Under the pieces are notes generated by a model. The model was not told the DNA's origin and searched no databases. It was given only the letters and a program-made list of their open reading frames with translations. A program made the translations under genes and the position numbers. A DNA stretch of 64,000 bases from Setomelanomma holmii (lineage: Eukaryota > Ascomycota > Dothideomycetes > Pleosporales > Phaeosphaeriaceae): contig ML978245.1 of assembly GCA_010015745.1 (NCBI GenBank), positions 63,402-127,401 of the forward strand. The letters are read 5' to 3'. Below, in pieces: positions 35,501-47,660 of the stretch (position 1 is its first letter; each line of letters begins with the position of its first letter).

Positions 35501-35758
35501 CTTCGCGGGGGCTTCTTGAATTTCAATGCGGTGCTCCCGCATGCCATGAACAATGGGGCTCACGAACCAGATCGAAAAAATGCTGGAGTAGTGGTTGTGA
35601 GCTGCTGGTGTTCAAGTGTGCGCGAGCCGACGACTGAGGGTGAGGCGTAGACTGCCGTATCCTTGAGCGAAGGTGAAGAAGCTTCCTTACCTGTAGATGT
35701 ACACTAGATGGAACACCACCGCGACAAGCAAGAACCGGTACCGCCCGAATTGCGCCAT
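32549..35758 (-). CDS. MCD4: GPI ethanolamine phosphate transferase 1
   Basis: Exons 35758-35691, 35582-35482, 35432-33859 and 33808-32549 give exactly 1000 aa, near the usual family length. The first exon is a signal anchor (MAQFGRYRFLLVAVVFHLVY). Splicing gives FVSPIVHGM, then LVLIVGDGLRADK, the alkaline-phosphatase-superfamily metal site. Further markers are ESRPGHVALIAGLYED and the second metal cluster FTADHGMSDWGSHGDG. The C-terminal half is a polytopic membrane region of about a dozen helices. The enzyme adds phosphoethanolamine to the first mannose of GPI precursors in the ER membrane. The first intron is 108 nt; the others are 49-50 nt and all join in phase. Confidence 0.95.
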
Positions 35759-36281
35759 GGCGACGAGTGAAGAGAAGACAAAAGGAGTGGATGTCTCACT
35801 CAAGGAGACGCGATGTGATGGCACTTGAATGGCCCAAAAGCTACGCGACCATGAAGGTGTCCCTGCCAAGCCTTCGTGTTGCGAACCAATACAAAGGTGG
35901 GTATGGCCCGAACCAGAATCGAGGAACTCTGTTTAGGTTTTTCAAGCGTACAATTCAAGTGCGTGCGAAATCATCGGGCGACCTGAGCGGTGTCTGTCTC
36001 CTTAATTCAATACGAAGTATCATGGCGCGCTGGTAGTGTGGTTCGAGTTTGGCTCTGCCGTCCCAAAGAGGAAGTCTCCGCAACTGTACGCCGCATAGCA
36101 AGGAGCATGACTCCCATTGTCACCCAACCCTCTAGCTTTCACTCTATTGCAGATGTAAACGTCTGTCTAGGGGTATCTTGAGACACTCAGTGCCATCAAT
36201 ATTATTCTCTTTCAATCTGACGTTTGCCTATAATCCAACCGAACACTGTATCAAAGCGATTGCTCTACATAAAAACTCAAT
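35759..36281. other. Intergenic, no gene seen
   Basis: MCD4 promoter side and 3' region of the Rab GDI gene. Nothing else recognised. Confidence 0.45.
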
Positions 36282-38035
36282 CTACTCCTCCACGTTGAAG
36301 TTCGATCCTTCTCTCAAACCTTCAACCACCAACTCGTGGCCCTCAGCACGTCGGTAGATATCCTTGATGTCATCTGAGAATGAATTAGAAGATGTTCTGG
36401 TAACATTTCGAAAAGAATCTTACCAGTCGTCGTCTCAAAGTGGCTCGTTGCGTCATAGCTCTTCGACAGGAAAACGTTGTCGTTAACACCGCTCTCAAGA
36501 GGCTCGTAAAGTGGGATGGGTTGTCCGAGGAATTGCTCCTCGATCTTGCCAAGGCGATCTAGACCGGGCTTGAGCTCGAGATGGTGGTTGCTGTCCGACT
36601 CCGCGATGGTTGACACAATGGCGATGTAGTAGCCCTTGGGGCAGACATTGTGTGCGGATGAAACGACGGCAATGTAGATGTCTATGGACAGGTTAGCAAC
36701 GAAACTTCTTATAGTGCAGTTTCAACTTACCATGTTTACGTCCGACCTGGGACTGGGGAATGATCAGTTGCAGGGAATCGGAGTCCGCAGTATTGGGAAT
36801 GGGATGGTTCAAGATGCAAATGGCCTTGAGAAGGTGGCCGGTTACGCGTGCCTTGCCGGGGAAGTATGATGGGTCGGCGAGGATCTTCTTCGCCTTGGTC
36901 TCGAACTTCATGCCCGGGCCAGTGTCGTCCCTCTCCTTCATGGTGGCCTTGATGCCGACAATCTTGTTACCATCATAGAGGAACTCGTCGACATCGGTGT
37001 TGAGCATATATGTGCCGCCGTAGATGGCAGAGAGCCGAGCGAAGCCCTGGGGCAACTCTCCGAGGCCGTAGAGCGGGTAGATGTATGGAGACTTGCCGTA
37101 CCGTGCCATAGAGTTGACATATAGGCGAATGCGCTGAATGGCCTCGTTGGCCGCGCCCTTATCGTTGATGTAGTCGTCGGTCTGGTATAGCGCCATTGAG
37201 TGGCCGATGAAGTCGCGGGTGGTAGCCTCGAGGCCAAACTTGTCGTAGACCTCCTTCATGGTGATATTCTTCACATCAAGCGCTGGACCGTCTCGTCAGC
37301 GACCTAGCCTTATTCCCATACCCTTCATAAACCTACCCTTGTGTGTTGCCGGATCATCCTCCTTGTATGCGCCGACCCACTCCAAGAAGTTCCTCGCGCG
37401 TCGCTTCTCGAAAAGGCCCATCAGTGGCGACCGCAGCGCCTCGCCAGCATCTGATGGCACCTTTGCGACAGTCGCCTTTGCGCCATTGCCCTGCTGTACG
37501 TAGCTTCCTGCAATTTGCTTGAACTCGAGATACTTGGTGACGTCAGTCGAGACGAGGATGTTCGTGAGTTCGCCGTTGGCCATGAGCAGCTTTGGCACAA
37601 GGTCGATGTTCCAGTCGTTCACGCGCCCGTACTTCTTCCATGGCTCGCCGGTTGTCTGTCCGTATCTCTTGAAAAGCTGTACTGCTGTGAGGGTGTGTCA
37701 AGTTATGTGCGGTTCGTAGTGACGTACTGCTTCGATGTTGAGTGAGGCCGCCTCGCTGCATCGTGTAAGCTCTTTGTACCTTGCCTAGGTGATGCAGACA
37801 CTCACCCGCCATAGTGGTCATTGCGATCAATGTGAAGGACCTTCTTGCCCTTGACACTGAGAACTCTGTCGAATTGTCAGTGCTGTCATCTGTCAACATG
37901 CGCACGCGTATTACCCTGAGAGCACGCATTCAGTGAGACCTAGCGAGTGTTAGCAGTTGGCGGCGGCGGCTTTGGCGGGGTAGTCCCACCTGTTCCCAGA
38001 ACTACAACGTCGTACTCGGGTGCGATCTCGTCCAT
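36282..38035 (-). CDS. GDI1: Rab GDP-dissociation inhibitor
   Basis: Eight exons split by seven introns of 49-54 nt (37940-37989, 37866-37914, 37756-37805, 37677-37727, 37283-37336, 36682-36730, 36374-36423) give 466 aa, the normal family length. The N-terminus EYDVVVLGTGLTECVLSGVL is the GDI/CHM dinucleotide-like motif, followed by VLHIDRNDHYGGEAASLN, the Rab-binding platform. MANGELTNIL, FIGHSMALY, YPLYGLGELPQGFARLSAI and GGTYMLN are all diagnostic. Cytosolic chaperone that extracts prenylated Rab GTPases from membranes. The fourth junction is the least certain: the acceptor chosen gives NIEALFKRYG, where relatives often have Gln before Leu. Confidence 0.95.
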
Positions 38036-38581
38036 GGTTGTGGTGAAGTGCGGATATAATAGGCTTCGGTATGTAGAGAGTGGTGTGTTTACCTGAGCTT
38101 GGGTTGGGAAAGCTGTCTGCAGGTGTTGCGGTGAGCGATGATGTGGGGGTGCAGCGCTGTAGCTTCCTTCTTAGACTCGCCTCGCCCAATGCTGTGCAAG
38201 TGGCGTTTGAGGCTCGTGGATCTTTATGCATTGCACATTTACATTCTATGCTTCATCGACGAATCAGATCCTTGCTGGAGATGTACATTACTCCGCTTGG
38301 CCTGCATAGCCAGCATAACGAGTATTTCGGTGCCTCAGGAACCCCAACTCTACATAGCTACGCACGATACGAGAAGTCATTTGGCTTTCCCAGCCATTCA
38401 GTCCAAATTGTGGAGTATACTCCTGTACGCAAGATATGCTGGGTATTGTACAAGCAATATACATGACGGGCTTGCCGGCGGTCATCATTGCTGTGCCGCC
38501 TTCGAGCTGAGCCCAGGCAAAAGCTCCAGCGCTATCAGCAGAGAAGGCAGACGCTGTCTTAACTATCACAGATTATGTTGT
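38036..38581. other. Intergenic, no gene seen
   Basis: GDI promoter side and 3' end of the MRPL4 gene. The frame at 38138-38680 (+) is antisense to MRPL4 at its end and has no support. Confidence 0.45.
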
Positions 38582-39402
38582 TCAGCTTGGGCGCGGTTGG
38601 ACGTCGTCATCGGCTTCGAGCGGGTCCTACAGAGAATATTAGCAGGCACTGGCCACAGAAACACTCTACAACATACATAAGCTGCTGGAGGACTGAATTG
38701 AGGCCCATCTGTCCGCCAGAGGTCCACTGTCGGATCGTTCTTCGCCATCTCGTATGCCTCCATGTATGCCTGATGTCTCTCGGCCAGTGTGTCCAGTATT
38801 GCCTTCATTGTCTTCTGCACGACCTCATCGCGATTCTTGTTCTCGTAGTCGCCATACCCAGCTTCGAGTCGATGTCGCTCACCCTTCTCGGTGGCCAGGC
38901 GGTTTCGCTCCTTGGCGCATATCCACCACAACTGGTGCAGCGTGTCCCAGTCTCGACTGCGCAGTTCACCCACTGTCCACGCACGTCCTGAATCCACTGT
39001 CAGTCATTGACCTCACCACAAACACCATGGCTCTGTACCATGTTTCTGCTCATCCACTGGGGTTTGCAGCAGTTTCTGGTCCTTGAAGAAGTCCCACAAC
39101 CCGTGATCTGGTGTTCCGGTAGGCTTTTCGGTGATGGGTGTAGGTTTTGGTAATTGCTGATTCTCAAAGTCCTTCTGCTTCACAGACAGGGTCTGTCTTC
39201 GTCGAAGTCCTGTGGCTCGAACAGCGGAAAGCCCCCGAACATTGTTGTTGTCGCGTTTGCATCGTGGCTGTGACGTCGAGAAGCGTGCGGCAGGAGCGAT
39301 TCGCATGCACTGCAACGAAGGTACGAGGAACGAGAGGACGGCGTCGGGCCTCGTGGACACCAGGCCGGGTCGCATAATTGCTGAGGACGGCATGGCAGCC
39401 AT
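38582..39402 (-). CDS. MRPL4: Mitochondrial large-subunit ribosomal protein MRPL4 (uL29m)
   Basis: Exons 39402-39039, 38987-38677 and 38626-38582 give 239 aa. A basic mitochondrial leader ends around RFSTSQPRCKRDNN; the mature part has RGLSAVRATGLRRRQTLSV, DHGLWDFFKD, then GRAWTVGELRSRDWDTLHQL with WWICAKERNRLATE, the hallmark L29-type helix pair, and a C-terminal helix with KAILDTLAERHQAYMEAYE. The last intron (50 nt, GTATGT) is required to reach the short tail DPLEADDDVQPRPS. ATG 39402 or 39393 may be the real start; a further upstream frame lacks leader character. It acts in the mitoribosome near the exit tunnel. Confidence 0.92.
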
Positions 39403-39575
39403 TGCGATTGCGACTGCGGGTATTGCACTGCCTCTTGCGATGCTACCTAGTGGAGATGGAAAATGCGAGATGCACTGCAACGGAAAGTCGCCGTCCAAGC
39501 GTTTTTAGCGGCATCGAGTGACTTCACCTAGCGCTGACCGCAGCAAGCCGCCCTTCCAAGCCTGAGACCCATCTC

Positions 39576-40511
39576 GTGTATAAAGCCTCAGGCTGCCCCA
39601 CCATCTGCGCCTTTCTTTCTTCAACCCAAAGCTACGCGCTTGACACCCCGTGTTGGGCGCCCCTGACTGCCTCAATTTCCCTTGACGAGTTCCTAGATTT
39701 CACCAGCGGGTACGAGGACCCGCAGTTTACAATACCGTTATGGAATCTACCGCATCAACAATGTGCGCAGCACCAAGCCAGGCCTTCGTCATCTTCTGGC
39801 AGCCGCAGCAACTCAGCGCAAGAGCCAGACGTCTATGGTAGTTGCTCTATCAACTGGGACTTCACTCTGTATCCGACTGCCGACACCAGTGATCTTTCGA
39901 ACGAGGCTACTTCTCTTCCCCTTTCTGATTCCCCTTCAACCGCCTTGACAAGTACTCTTACATCACCCGGACTTTCTCTGAACGACTCTGCCGACTGGAA
40001 CGCCTTTGCCTTAGCGACTCCTGGGGCACTTCAGTACCTAGGCAATGACTCACAACTGCTCATGGGCGGGTCGAATCCCTTCACGACTTCCGACCAGTCA
40101 CTTAATATCATGGCGGTAGCCACGGTGGGCTTGCAAGATGCAAGCATCTCAGCTCCCATGGTAAAAGGTAGGCTGTCTATCTTCAACTGATTGCCCACAT
40201 ATTAACGCTATATAGATATTTCATCTTCGGGCTCCTCGACAAGCCTTGGTGTATCACCCTCACCTGAACAGTCCTCTGCGTCTCGCCAGGCCAAGGCCAG
40301 TCCACTTGCTCCCGAGGTCTCTAAAATTGAAAAGCGTAGAGCCAATACCATGGCCGCACGCCGCTACCGCCAGAAGCGAGTCGACCAGATGACTACCCTT
40401 GAGTCCGAGCTTAAGGAGATCAAGACGGAACGAGACGATCTCAAGGTCCGCTGCGCGAGGCTCGAGGGCGAAGTCGAAACGCTGCGTGCGCTGCTCCATG
40501 CGCGCCAGTAA
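39576..40511 (+). CDS. Small bZIP transcription factor (GCN4-like), start uncertain
   Basis: Exons to 40167 and 40216-40511 (intron 48 nt, GTAGGC) encode about 295 aa from a GTG at 39576. No in-frame ATG occurs between the upstream in-frame stop (39519) and the clear coding region, so the start is unresolved. Coding character is evident by about 39685 (SLDEFLDFTSGYEDPQ), an acidic, aromatic activation-type region rich in Ser and Pro. The C-terminus is a bZIP: basic region KRRANTMAARRYRQKR, then heptads LESELKEIKTERDDL and LEGEVETLRALL. Nuclear DNA-binding dimer; by family it could bind TGACTCA or TGACGTCA sites. Head-to-head with MRPL4. Confidence 0.82.
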
Positions 40512-42686
40512 TTGAACGCTTTGGAAGTTAGCCAGGACTCTTTATTGTTCTTGTTAACTTCGAGTTTCGGAGGTAATCTCGTTCAGACGATGTCGGGTGA
40601 TTGGTCTGCTCATTGCGCACCCGTTCAAGGCGGCGTCAGATCGGCAAAGTAGGATTTAATCTCTGAGAATCCGTTGAGGATGGGTTTGGGGGCACTCACG
40701 GTCTATGGTCATGGAATTGATTCTTGCTCTATGGAACACTATCTACGCTGCTATCGCAAGCTATATGCTTTCCATACCCGTGCTCTCATACTCTCTCAGA
40801 ATGAGTGAGCCTGAGGACATCGCATTGACCCCGTTGCAAGTCCTCGCAAATTTGGAGCGTTGTACATCTCAGCATTCATTCTGAGTCGACGTTGTGCAGA
40901 ATAAGCACTTCAGCTCAGCCATCCGATGCGTCAGCTCCGGCAGGAGGCGAGGACAAGGGTGTATACCCACCAGCGCAGATCATTCAACCTCATTGGCCAA
41001 TACTAATATCCCTGCGTAGGACTTATCAGTATTAGACATAGCATGGAATGACTCATTTTTGCTCACTTCGACTGCGGTCGCAGCTTCTTTTGAAGTGGAA
41101 CACAAGATTGGCTTGCGTCAGTGAGAGAAGTCAAATCGGCACGAGTGCAGGGTCTTACCTTGTATGGCAATCTGGCTGGCCAAGCACCGGGTAACGCAAA
41201 ATTTGAGACCTTGCGATACCACCTGCATGACGACGTACTGCAGCCTCACCTGCCGTCACAGCATTCCACGTCTCGATATCCAAGTAGAGCATCACAGGTT
41301 TTACCAAAAACAAAAAGGGAGACAATGATACTGATCGAGTATTGCTCACGGCAAACCGACGACTTTTCTCACTCAGCGATCCCAAACTACATCGTCTACT
41401 AGCATCGTAAATGTCAGAACTCTCACCCTCCGATGGGGCACAGCTGAAAGGTTTCATGTATGTGTCTCTGGATCTATTCTAAACATGCTTACAGCCCTCT
41501 CAACATCTCCTGTATACCTTCTCGTGGTGACGGGAGCGTCGTTGGAATCCATTTGGAGACTGGCGCCTTGGCAACTGCGTTGCTGTCGAGCTCACTTTGA
41601 GCCTCTCCTCCATTGAGACTATCGAATCATCCCCATTTCTGGTTATTAAGCCGCTGCACTTGCAGCACGCCACTAGGTGAGAGGTATTGCAACGCATACA
41701 CGCTTTTTCTCGATCTGAACAAGTTTTCCATTGCTTCATTTTCTTCGCAGTTTTGACGCCAGTACACATCGCTAAATGGGAGGCACAGATGCCTCACCCT
41801 GACTTCTGCTACTTGTCATTAGAAGGAGTACACAATCTGGCTTACCACAAATCTCGACTACCTCGACCCCAGGAAAATGTTCGGAAAGCCTTCGATGCGG
41901 GCAGCACACGGCATTTCCGTAGATCAAGCAGGTTTCAGCCTGACAACCTCAGACACTCACCATACACGCTCACATCCCGGCTAAAGGTGGGTCCACAAGG
42001 AACGTAGAATCCGAAGTCGTCACAATTATGCGCATCATATGGCATCGGTAACTCTCGCGCGACAGTTCTCGTCCGTTCGTTTCCCAAAGTACTCGCTGTG
42101 ATGGGGCCATTGCGCATTGCTTCAGTCACACTTCTGGACATGGCCGCTATGCTGTGACCGTACCACTGCTACCATACGGTAGCGAGGCCCTTTTCGAATG
42201 CAATATAATATGCTCTTATGGCAACTAGTCAGGCTTCGACCCAGAACAAGCTTCGCGAAAGACGCCACAGTTTCTAGCCCCAGCGGGCCCGTAGCCGTTC
42301 GCCATGATCCGCAACCCTGACTACTCGATCAAGCAGTCACCTCTCTCTCAGCCTTCAATTAACCGTGCAGCCATGCAGTCGACTCTCTTGCATAAGCTTC
42401 AAAGCTGCAGTGGATGTCGCCTGCCTATGGAGCCAGGGTCAATGGGGCAAACGATGGAACGCTCTGTCTCGCATGTGCAGAATCTGGGGAATCTTGATCA
42501 ACAAATGAATCCTGCTCATGACTGATGGGTCAGGCATCTTGCGTCTTCGTTCATTGTGGCATCTTCGCTCGCTACCTTTATGCCGCCCAAGCGTTGAGCT
42601 CAAACGTTGACCACAGGTCTAACACAATAGGCCATACTCCCTCTACCTTTTTCGATCCCATCAGCTCCGACTCATAAGCGCTCACT
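40512..42686. other. 2.2 kb region without a supported gene
   Basis: Downstream of the bZIP gene and upstream of the PTH11-like receptor. Frames of 63-106 codons exist but have no motif, leader or splicing pattern. No tRNA or repeat array noticed. Confidence 0.45.
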
Positions 42687-44077
42687 ATGTTTCTTCGACC
42701 TGGCTTCGTGGTAGTTATAGTTGGTGCGACTCTAACTTCGATATCAACTATTGTTGTGGCACTACGGTATGAAGCTTTTTGGTGCTTGTCCGACCAAGAG
42801 CTGACGTACTCTTCAGCTTCTACTGTCGTCATTTCCGCATGAGATCTTTAGGCGCTTCTGATCATCTCATGCTCATTGCGTTGGTAAGCTAAGACAAATG
42901 GCTATCAACCCTCATCTAACAGTTCAGATATTCTCGTGGTTGACCTTCATTATCAATTACTATCAAGACGACACAAGCAGGACGTTTCGACTGAGCTTCC
43001 TGCGGAATCCTGTACGTTAATATCGCGCCCTCACCGGAATGACGAAGTCTAATATTCCCTAAGGAGAAGCGGCCGCAAATCGAAGCAGCAGTCCGCGGCT
43101 CGCTCATCATATGGTGGGCATACCGTATGAGCTACATTATAGCGCTTGGCTTTGTCAAGCTGAGTATCCTGTTCTTCTACCGCGCAATCGCCTCGCACAG
43201 GACATTTCGCCGGCTTGTGAATGTATTCATTGGCTTCGTCAGTCTTTATACGTTCGCGTGCGCCATCGCTTCCGCCTTTCAGTGCGAGAAGCCGTCAGAT
43301 AGCTGGTCGACCGCTGGGTGAGTCAACGTATTGCACGAAATACATATTGCGCAAGAATTGACGTCAGCTGCCCATGGCAGGTACTTCGCCCAATTTGACC
43401 GCGATCCGACAACAAAGAAGCCGAAGCTCAAGTGCTACGACCCAATACGTCTTTGGGTTTTCTCTGCTGCAGTGAATCTAGTGAGCGATGTTATCGTCCT
43501 GCTCCTACCCATTCCAGCGCTCTTGAGCCTGCGATTTCCTATGAGCAAGCGGCTTGCGCTGATTGGGATTTTCTCAATTGGCATCATGGCGATTGTTGCC
43601 TCATCCGTACGCATGTGGGTGATGTGGCTCTGGGCTGAGGCAAGTAGTCCACACACTGTTTGGTCGCGGATTATAAGCTGACTTCGAGCGTGCACACAGT
43701 CGCCCTGGAACTCAGCTCGTTACGGACCTGACCTCCTACTATGGGGCCAGGTTGAGACCAACAGTGGCATAATATCCGCATCGGTTCCATTCCTACGCTC
43801 GATCTACCTCTATAAACGCAAAGAAGGACGTGGTGTGACTCGAAGGATAGTGGATGCTGGCCCGCCCAAACCTATGGGACAAGAGGCTATCAGCCAGCAT
43901 CGACCGCTGGAGGAACCACTCCAAGTCGACACTTGGACAGTGTTTGAAACGGAGAAAGACTTAGGCAAGGACGGCCTTCGCTGGCAGCCATTCATCACTG
44001 TCCCGGAAAGCCTGAGCTCAGGCAGCCGAGGCAGCACACTACTCGAGCCAGCTCACCACCCTCACCTGACGGTGTAA
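42687..44077 (+). CDS. PTH11-like seven-helix integral membrane protein (fungal rhodopsin-domain family)
   Basis: Six exons (42687-42766, 42817-42883, 42928-43011, 43064-43317, 43381-43639, 43700-44077) sum to 374 codons. Helices visible in order are FVVVIVGATLTSISTIVVAL, LMLIALIFSWLTFIIN, AYRMSYIIALGFVKLSILFF with the family-typical YRAI, NVFIGFVSLYTFACAIASAF, AAVNLVSDVIVLLLPIPALL and GIFSIGIMAIVASSVRMW; then SPWNSARYGPDLLLWGQVET with GIISASVPFLR. A CFEM domain is absent. The tail is hydrophilic (about 85 residues). Such proteins resemble GPCRs and include the appressorium regulator Pth11; the ligand is unknown. The fifth intron (43640-43699) starts with GCAAGT, a GC-AG intron. Confidence 0.87.
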
Positions 44078-45282
44078 GCAGACTTGGCGATTGGTGTGTA
44101 GATCGATAGCGCTCGCCCGTGAGATACGCTGAGCAAGGAGGAAAGCATAAGAAGGGATTCGGGTCAACGTAGTAGCTGGCTACTGCATCACTGCATTTGC
44201 ATTTTCGATGACCACGGTATGAATAATCTCTCTCGCCGCTTGCTTGGCCGGAGTCAACAGCTGATAGCTTGATAGACGTTTGACAGCCGTTCGCACAGCA
44301 GGATTGACATTAGGATTGTGTTCGCATGACAGAGAAGTCTGCGTTGGCAAGCCACGGCTACTATTGTGCAGGCCGAAGCACATCGCGAATGAAGCGAGCG
44401 GTGCACGATGCAACAATTTCAAGCAGGACGGGATCAGCAGACGGCTTGCTGTTTTTGGCATGTCTTACAACAGCTCGTATTCTTCAAGCCTCATGTTGTG
44501 GGGTGCCTACACAAGTAGTGATTTTTGCGATAGACAATGAACATGGTAGTACTCGTTGTCGAGGTATTCGGTCCCTATTTAGACATCACAGGGTTTTCTG
44601 TGACATGCACTGTTTAGTGCTGTGCGGAGGTATACGTCTAGTGCACAGGGCACTTTGAATATCATACTCACCAGATTGGAGACCTTCAACACTTGTTAAA
44701 CTCGCTGAAAGTACAGTCATGCAGCGCGAAAGCCGTCAACCATCCCAACAATGACGGATCGCGCTAAGATCATTTGACATGGCATTTGTGAGGTTGTCCG
44801 AACGCTTGACGTTGCACCATGGCCGCGGACAGACCAGGGTCGTGTGTAGAGATGCGCCACGCCCAGACGGGGAAGGACCTCGGAGCTGATGCGGGAACTG
44901 GGCATCATCAGCACGACTACGAGCAGCAACAGGTCACGTTGAAGCTTTTCCCTCACCCATTACTGCACTTACTACGCACATGCACCCGTGCCAGAAAGTA
45001 CACGCGCTGTGGACCCCAGCACACCGCCGATTGCGCCTTCCCACCTCGCCCCTTCCCCACAATCCCGCACATGTCCATATAAAGTAGCAGGCGCGCGCAA
45101 TCGTGGCTCCCTTACTACACTCCCGACTGTTCCTGGCCGCTGTCGCTCTCTTCATCTCGCTCTCCGCCATTCTGGCTTCTCTGCGACTCGGCGTGCGCCC
45201 TCCGTCTATCATCCAGTACCTCAAGCCGAGCCCATTGCGCAATCCCTTCGCTCAGCCGTTTCGCCCGCTCACGAATTCGAGT
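44078..45282. other. Intergenic, 1.2 kb, contains the leader of the M3 peptidase gene
   Basis: No separate gene seen. The peptidase frame is open from 45088 without ATG and could be translated from a near-cognate codon. Confidence 0.45.
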
Positions 45283-47660
45283 ATGGCGCCCACGCAGTAC
45301 AAGACGCCGCCGCAGCTGCCGCCAAAGTTCACGGCGACCAAGCAGAGCTTGATTGAGGATACGAAGAGACTGGTACGTGGAGCGTAGGAGCTACTGGAGC
45401 TACTGCAGCTACCTGTCAATACGGAGCACCCCGCCATGAGGAGATGGGAAGAACACAGCTGACCTGTGCCCAGATTGAAAGGTCACGAAGCGTCCAAGAT
45501 GCTGTGGTACGCGATGTCAAGCTCGACAACGCCAACTTCGCCAACGTCGTCCTCCCAATCGCCCGAGACGACAACAAAATGGCCATTGAGTCGCACATCA
45601 TTGGCTTCTACAATGCCGTCTCCACCAACAAGGAGCTGCGCGATGCATCTAGCGAGGCAGAGCAGTTGCTCGACGATTTTGGCATTGAATCGTCAATGCG
45701 CGAGGACGTCTTCAACCTGGTCGATGCGGTGCTGAAGAAGAAGGAGCAGCTCGATCCTGAGTCGCAGCGGCTATTGGAGAAGGACCACAAATCGTTCATC
45801 CGGAACGGGCTGAGTTTGCCTGCCGGCGCGAAACGCGATAGGTTCAAGGAGATCAAGCAGCGGCTGAGTCAGATTAGCATTGCATTCCAGAAGAACCTGA
45901 ATGAGGAGAATGGAGAGCTGTGGTTTACGCCAGAAGAGCTGGATGGCGTGCCAGAGGACGTTATTGCGACTTTGACAAAGGGCGAGGGCGACAAAGAGGG
46001 GAAGCTGCGGCTGACCTTCAAATACCCAGATCTATTCCCAACGCTGAAGTACGCAACGAATGCGGAGACGAGGAAGAATGTCATGATCGCGAACGAGAAC
46101 AAGTGCAACGCCAACGTTCCGCTATTCCGCGAAGCCATACTCCTGCGAGACGAGGCGGCCCGCATTCTCGGCTACGACAATCATGCGCAATTTAGGATAG
46201 AGGACAAGATGGCAAAAACCACCAAGACTGTCGATGACTTCCTGGCTGATCTGCGGAAACGCCTTGCGCCAGGTGGCCAGAAGGAGATTGAGAAGCTCAT
46301 GGAGTTCAAGAAGGCCGATGTTAAGGAGCATGGTCTCACAGGCCCACTTGCCGACGGCTACTACCTGTGGGATCACCGGTACTACGATCGCCTCATGCTC
46401 GAGAAGGACTACCAGCTCGATCACCAAGTCATTGCTGAGTACTTCCCTCTGCAGACCACCATTCAGGGCATGCTGAAGATCTTCGAAGAGCTCTTTGGTC
46501 TTGTCTTTGTTGAGATCCTTGGCGAAGAGGACCGAGCGGCGCTTGCAGAAGGTGGCAAGGGGTCGGACATCGTATGGCACGAGGATGTACAGATCTTCAG
46601 TGTCTGGGACGATGAAGGGGAAGGTGCTGGCTTCGTCGGCTACCTCTACCTCGATCTCTTCCCACGTGATGGCAAATACGGACACGCGGCAAACTTCAAC
46701 CTTCAGCCTGGCTACATAGACGAGAACGGCAAGCGGAGATACCCTGCAACCGCGCTCGTTTGCAACTTCTCCAAGCCCACACCAAAGAAGCCATCATTAC
46801 TCAAGCACGATGAGGTAAGTGACAACGCATGATCCCGTGTTGGAAAAGTACTGACAAAGCCAAGGTTGTGACATTGTTCCATGAACTCGGCCACGGAATT
46901 CACGACTTAGTATCACGGACAACATACTCACGATTCCATGGCACAAACACTGTCCGCGACTTCGTCGAGGCACCTTCACAGATGCTTGAGAATTGGTGCT
47001 GGACACCATCACAGCTGCGTTCTCTATCACATCACTACTCCTACCTCTCATCCGACTACGAGAAGGCCTACATCGAGTCATCAGGCGCTGACAAGAAGCC
47101 TTCGGAGCAAATCCCCAACTCCCTGATTGCCAACTTGATTAGCACGAAGCACGTCAACGATGCTCTCTTCAACCTGAGACAGCTACACTTCGGCACGTTC
47201 GACATGACTGTCCACGAACCAGCAAGTCATGAGGATATTGAGAAGCTCGACATTACCGAGACCTACAACAAGCTTCGAAACGAGATCAGCCAGCTCAATG
47301 GCCCAGAAGCACTCGAGGGTGCGACAAAGGGCGACTGGCACTGGGGCAACGGACAAGCCACCTTTGGTCATTTGATCGGCGGCTACGATGCTGGGTACGT
47401 CACTCTCCTCATCTTCTGTCATTCGCACATACTAATCGCATCACAGTTACTACGGCTACCTCTCCTCGCAAGTCTACTCCACAGACATGTTCTACACCGT
47501 CTTCAGAGCAGACCCCATGAATGGCAAGGAGGGTCGGCGATATAGACACACGGTCCTGGAACGCGGTGGAAGTAAAGAGGAGATGGAGATTCTGGAAGAG
47601 TTCCTGGGACGCAAGCCGGAGACGGAGGCGTTCTATAAGGAGCTGGGAATTGGGCAGTGA
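45283..47660 (+). CDS. PRD1: M3 family oligopeptidase (saccharolysin / thimet oligopeptidase)
   Basis: Exons 45283-45372, 45474-46814, 46865-47394 and 47447-47660 encode 724 aa from the first in-frame ATG (MAPTQYKTPPQLPP). The zinc site HELGH is at residues 483-487, in VVTLFHELGHGIHDLVS, created across the third exon boundary. It is followed by the third ligand region APSQMLENWCW and the M3 signature GGYDAGYYGYLSSQVYSTDMF. SRTTYSRFHGTNTVRDFVE is also typical. It cuts short peptides in cytosol and intermembrane space. Upstream the frame stays open for 65 codons with a hydrophobic stretch, so a longer non-ATG form is possible. The first intron is 101 nt. Confidence 0.93.

Noticed and set aside
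40980..41045. Apparent inverted AATACTAATA / CAGTATTAGA strings
   Set aside because: Match is imperfect and short, in AT-rich spacer; chance is likely.
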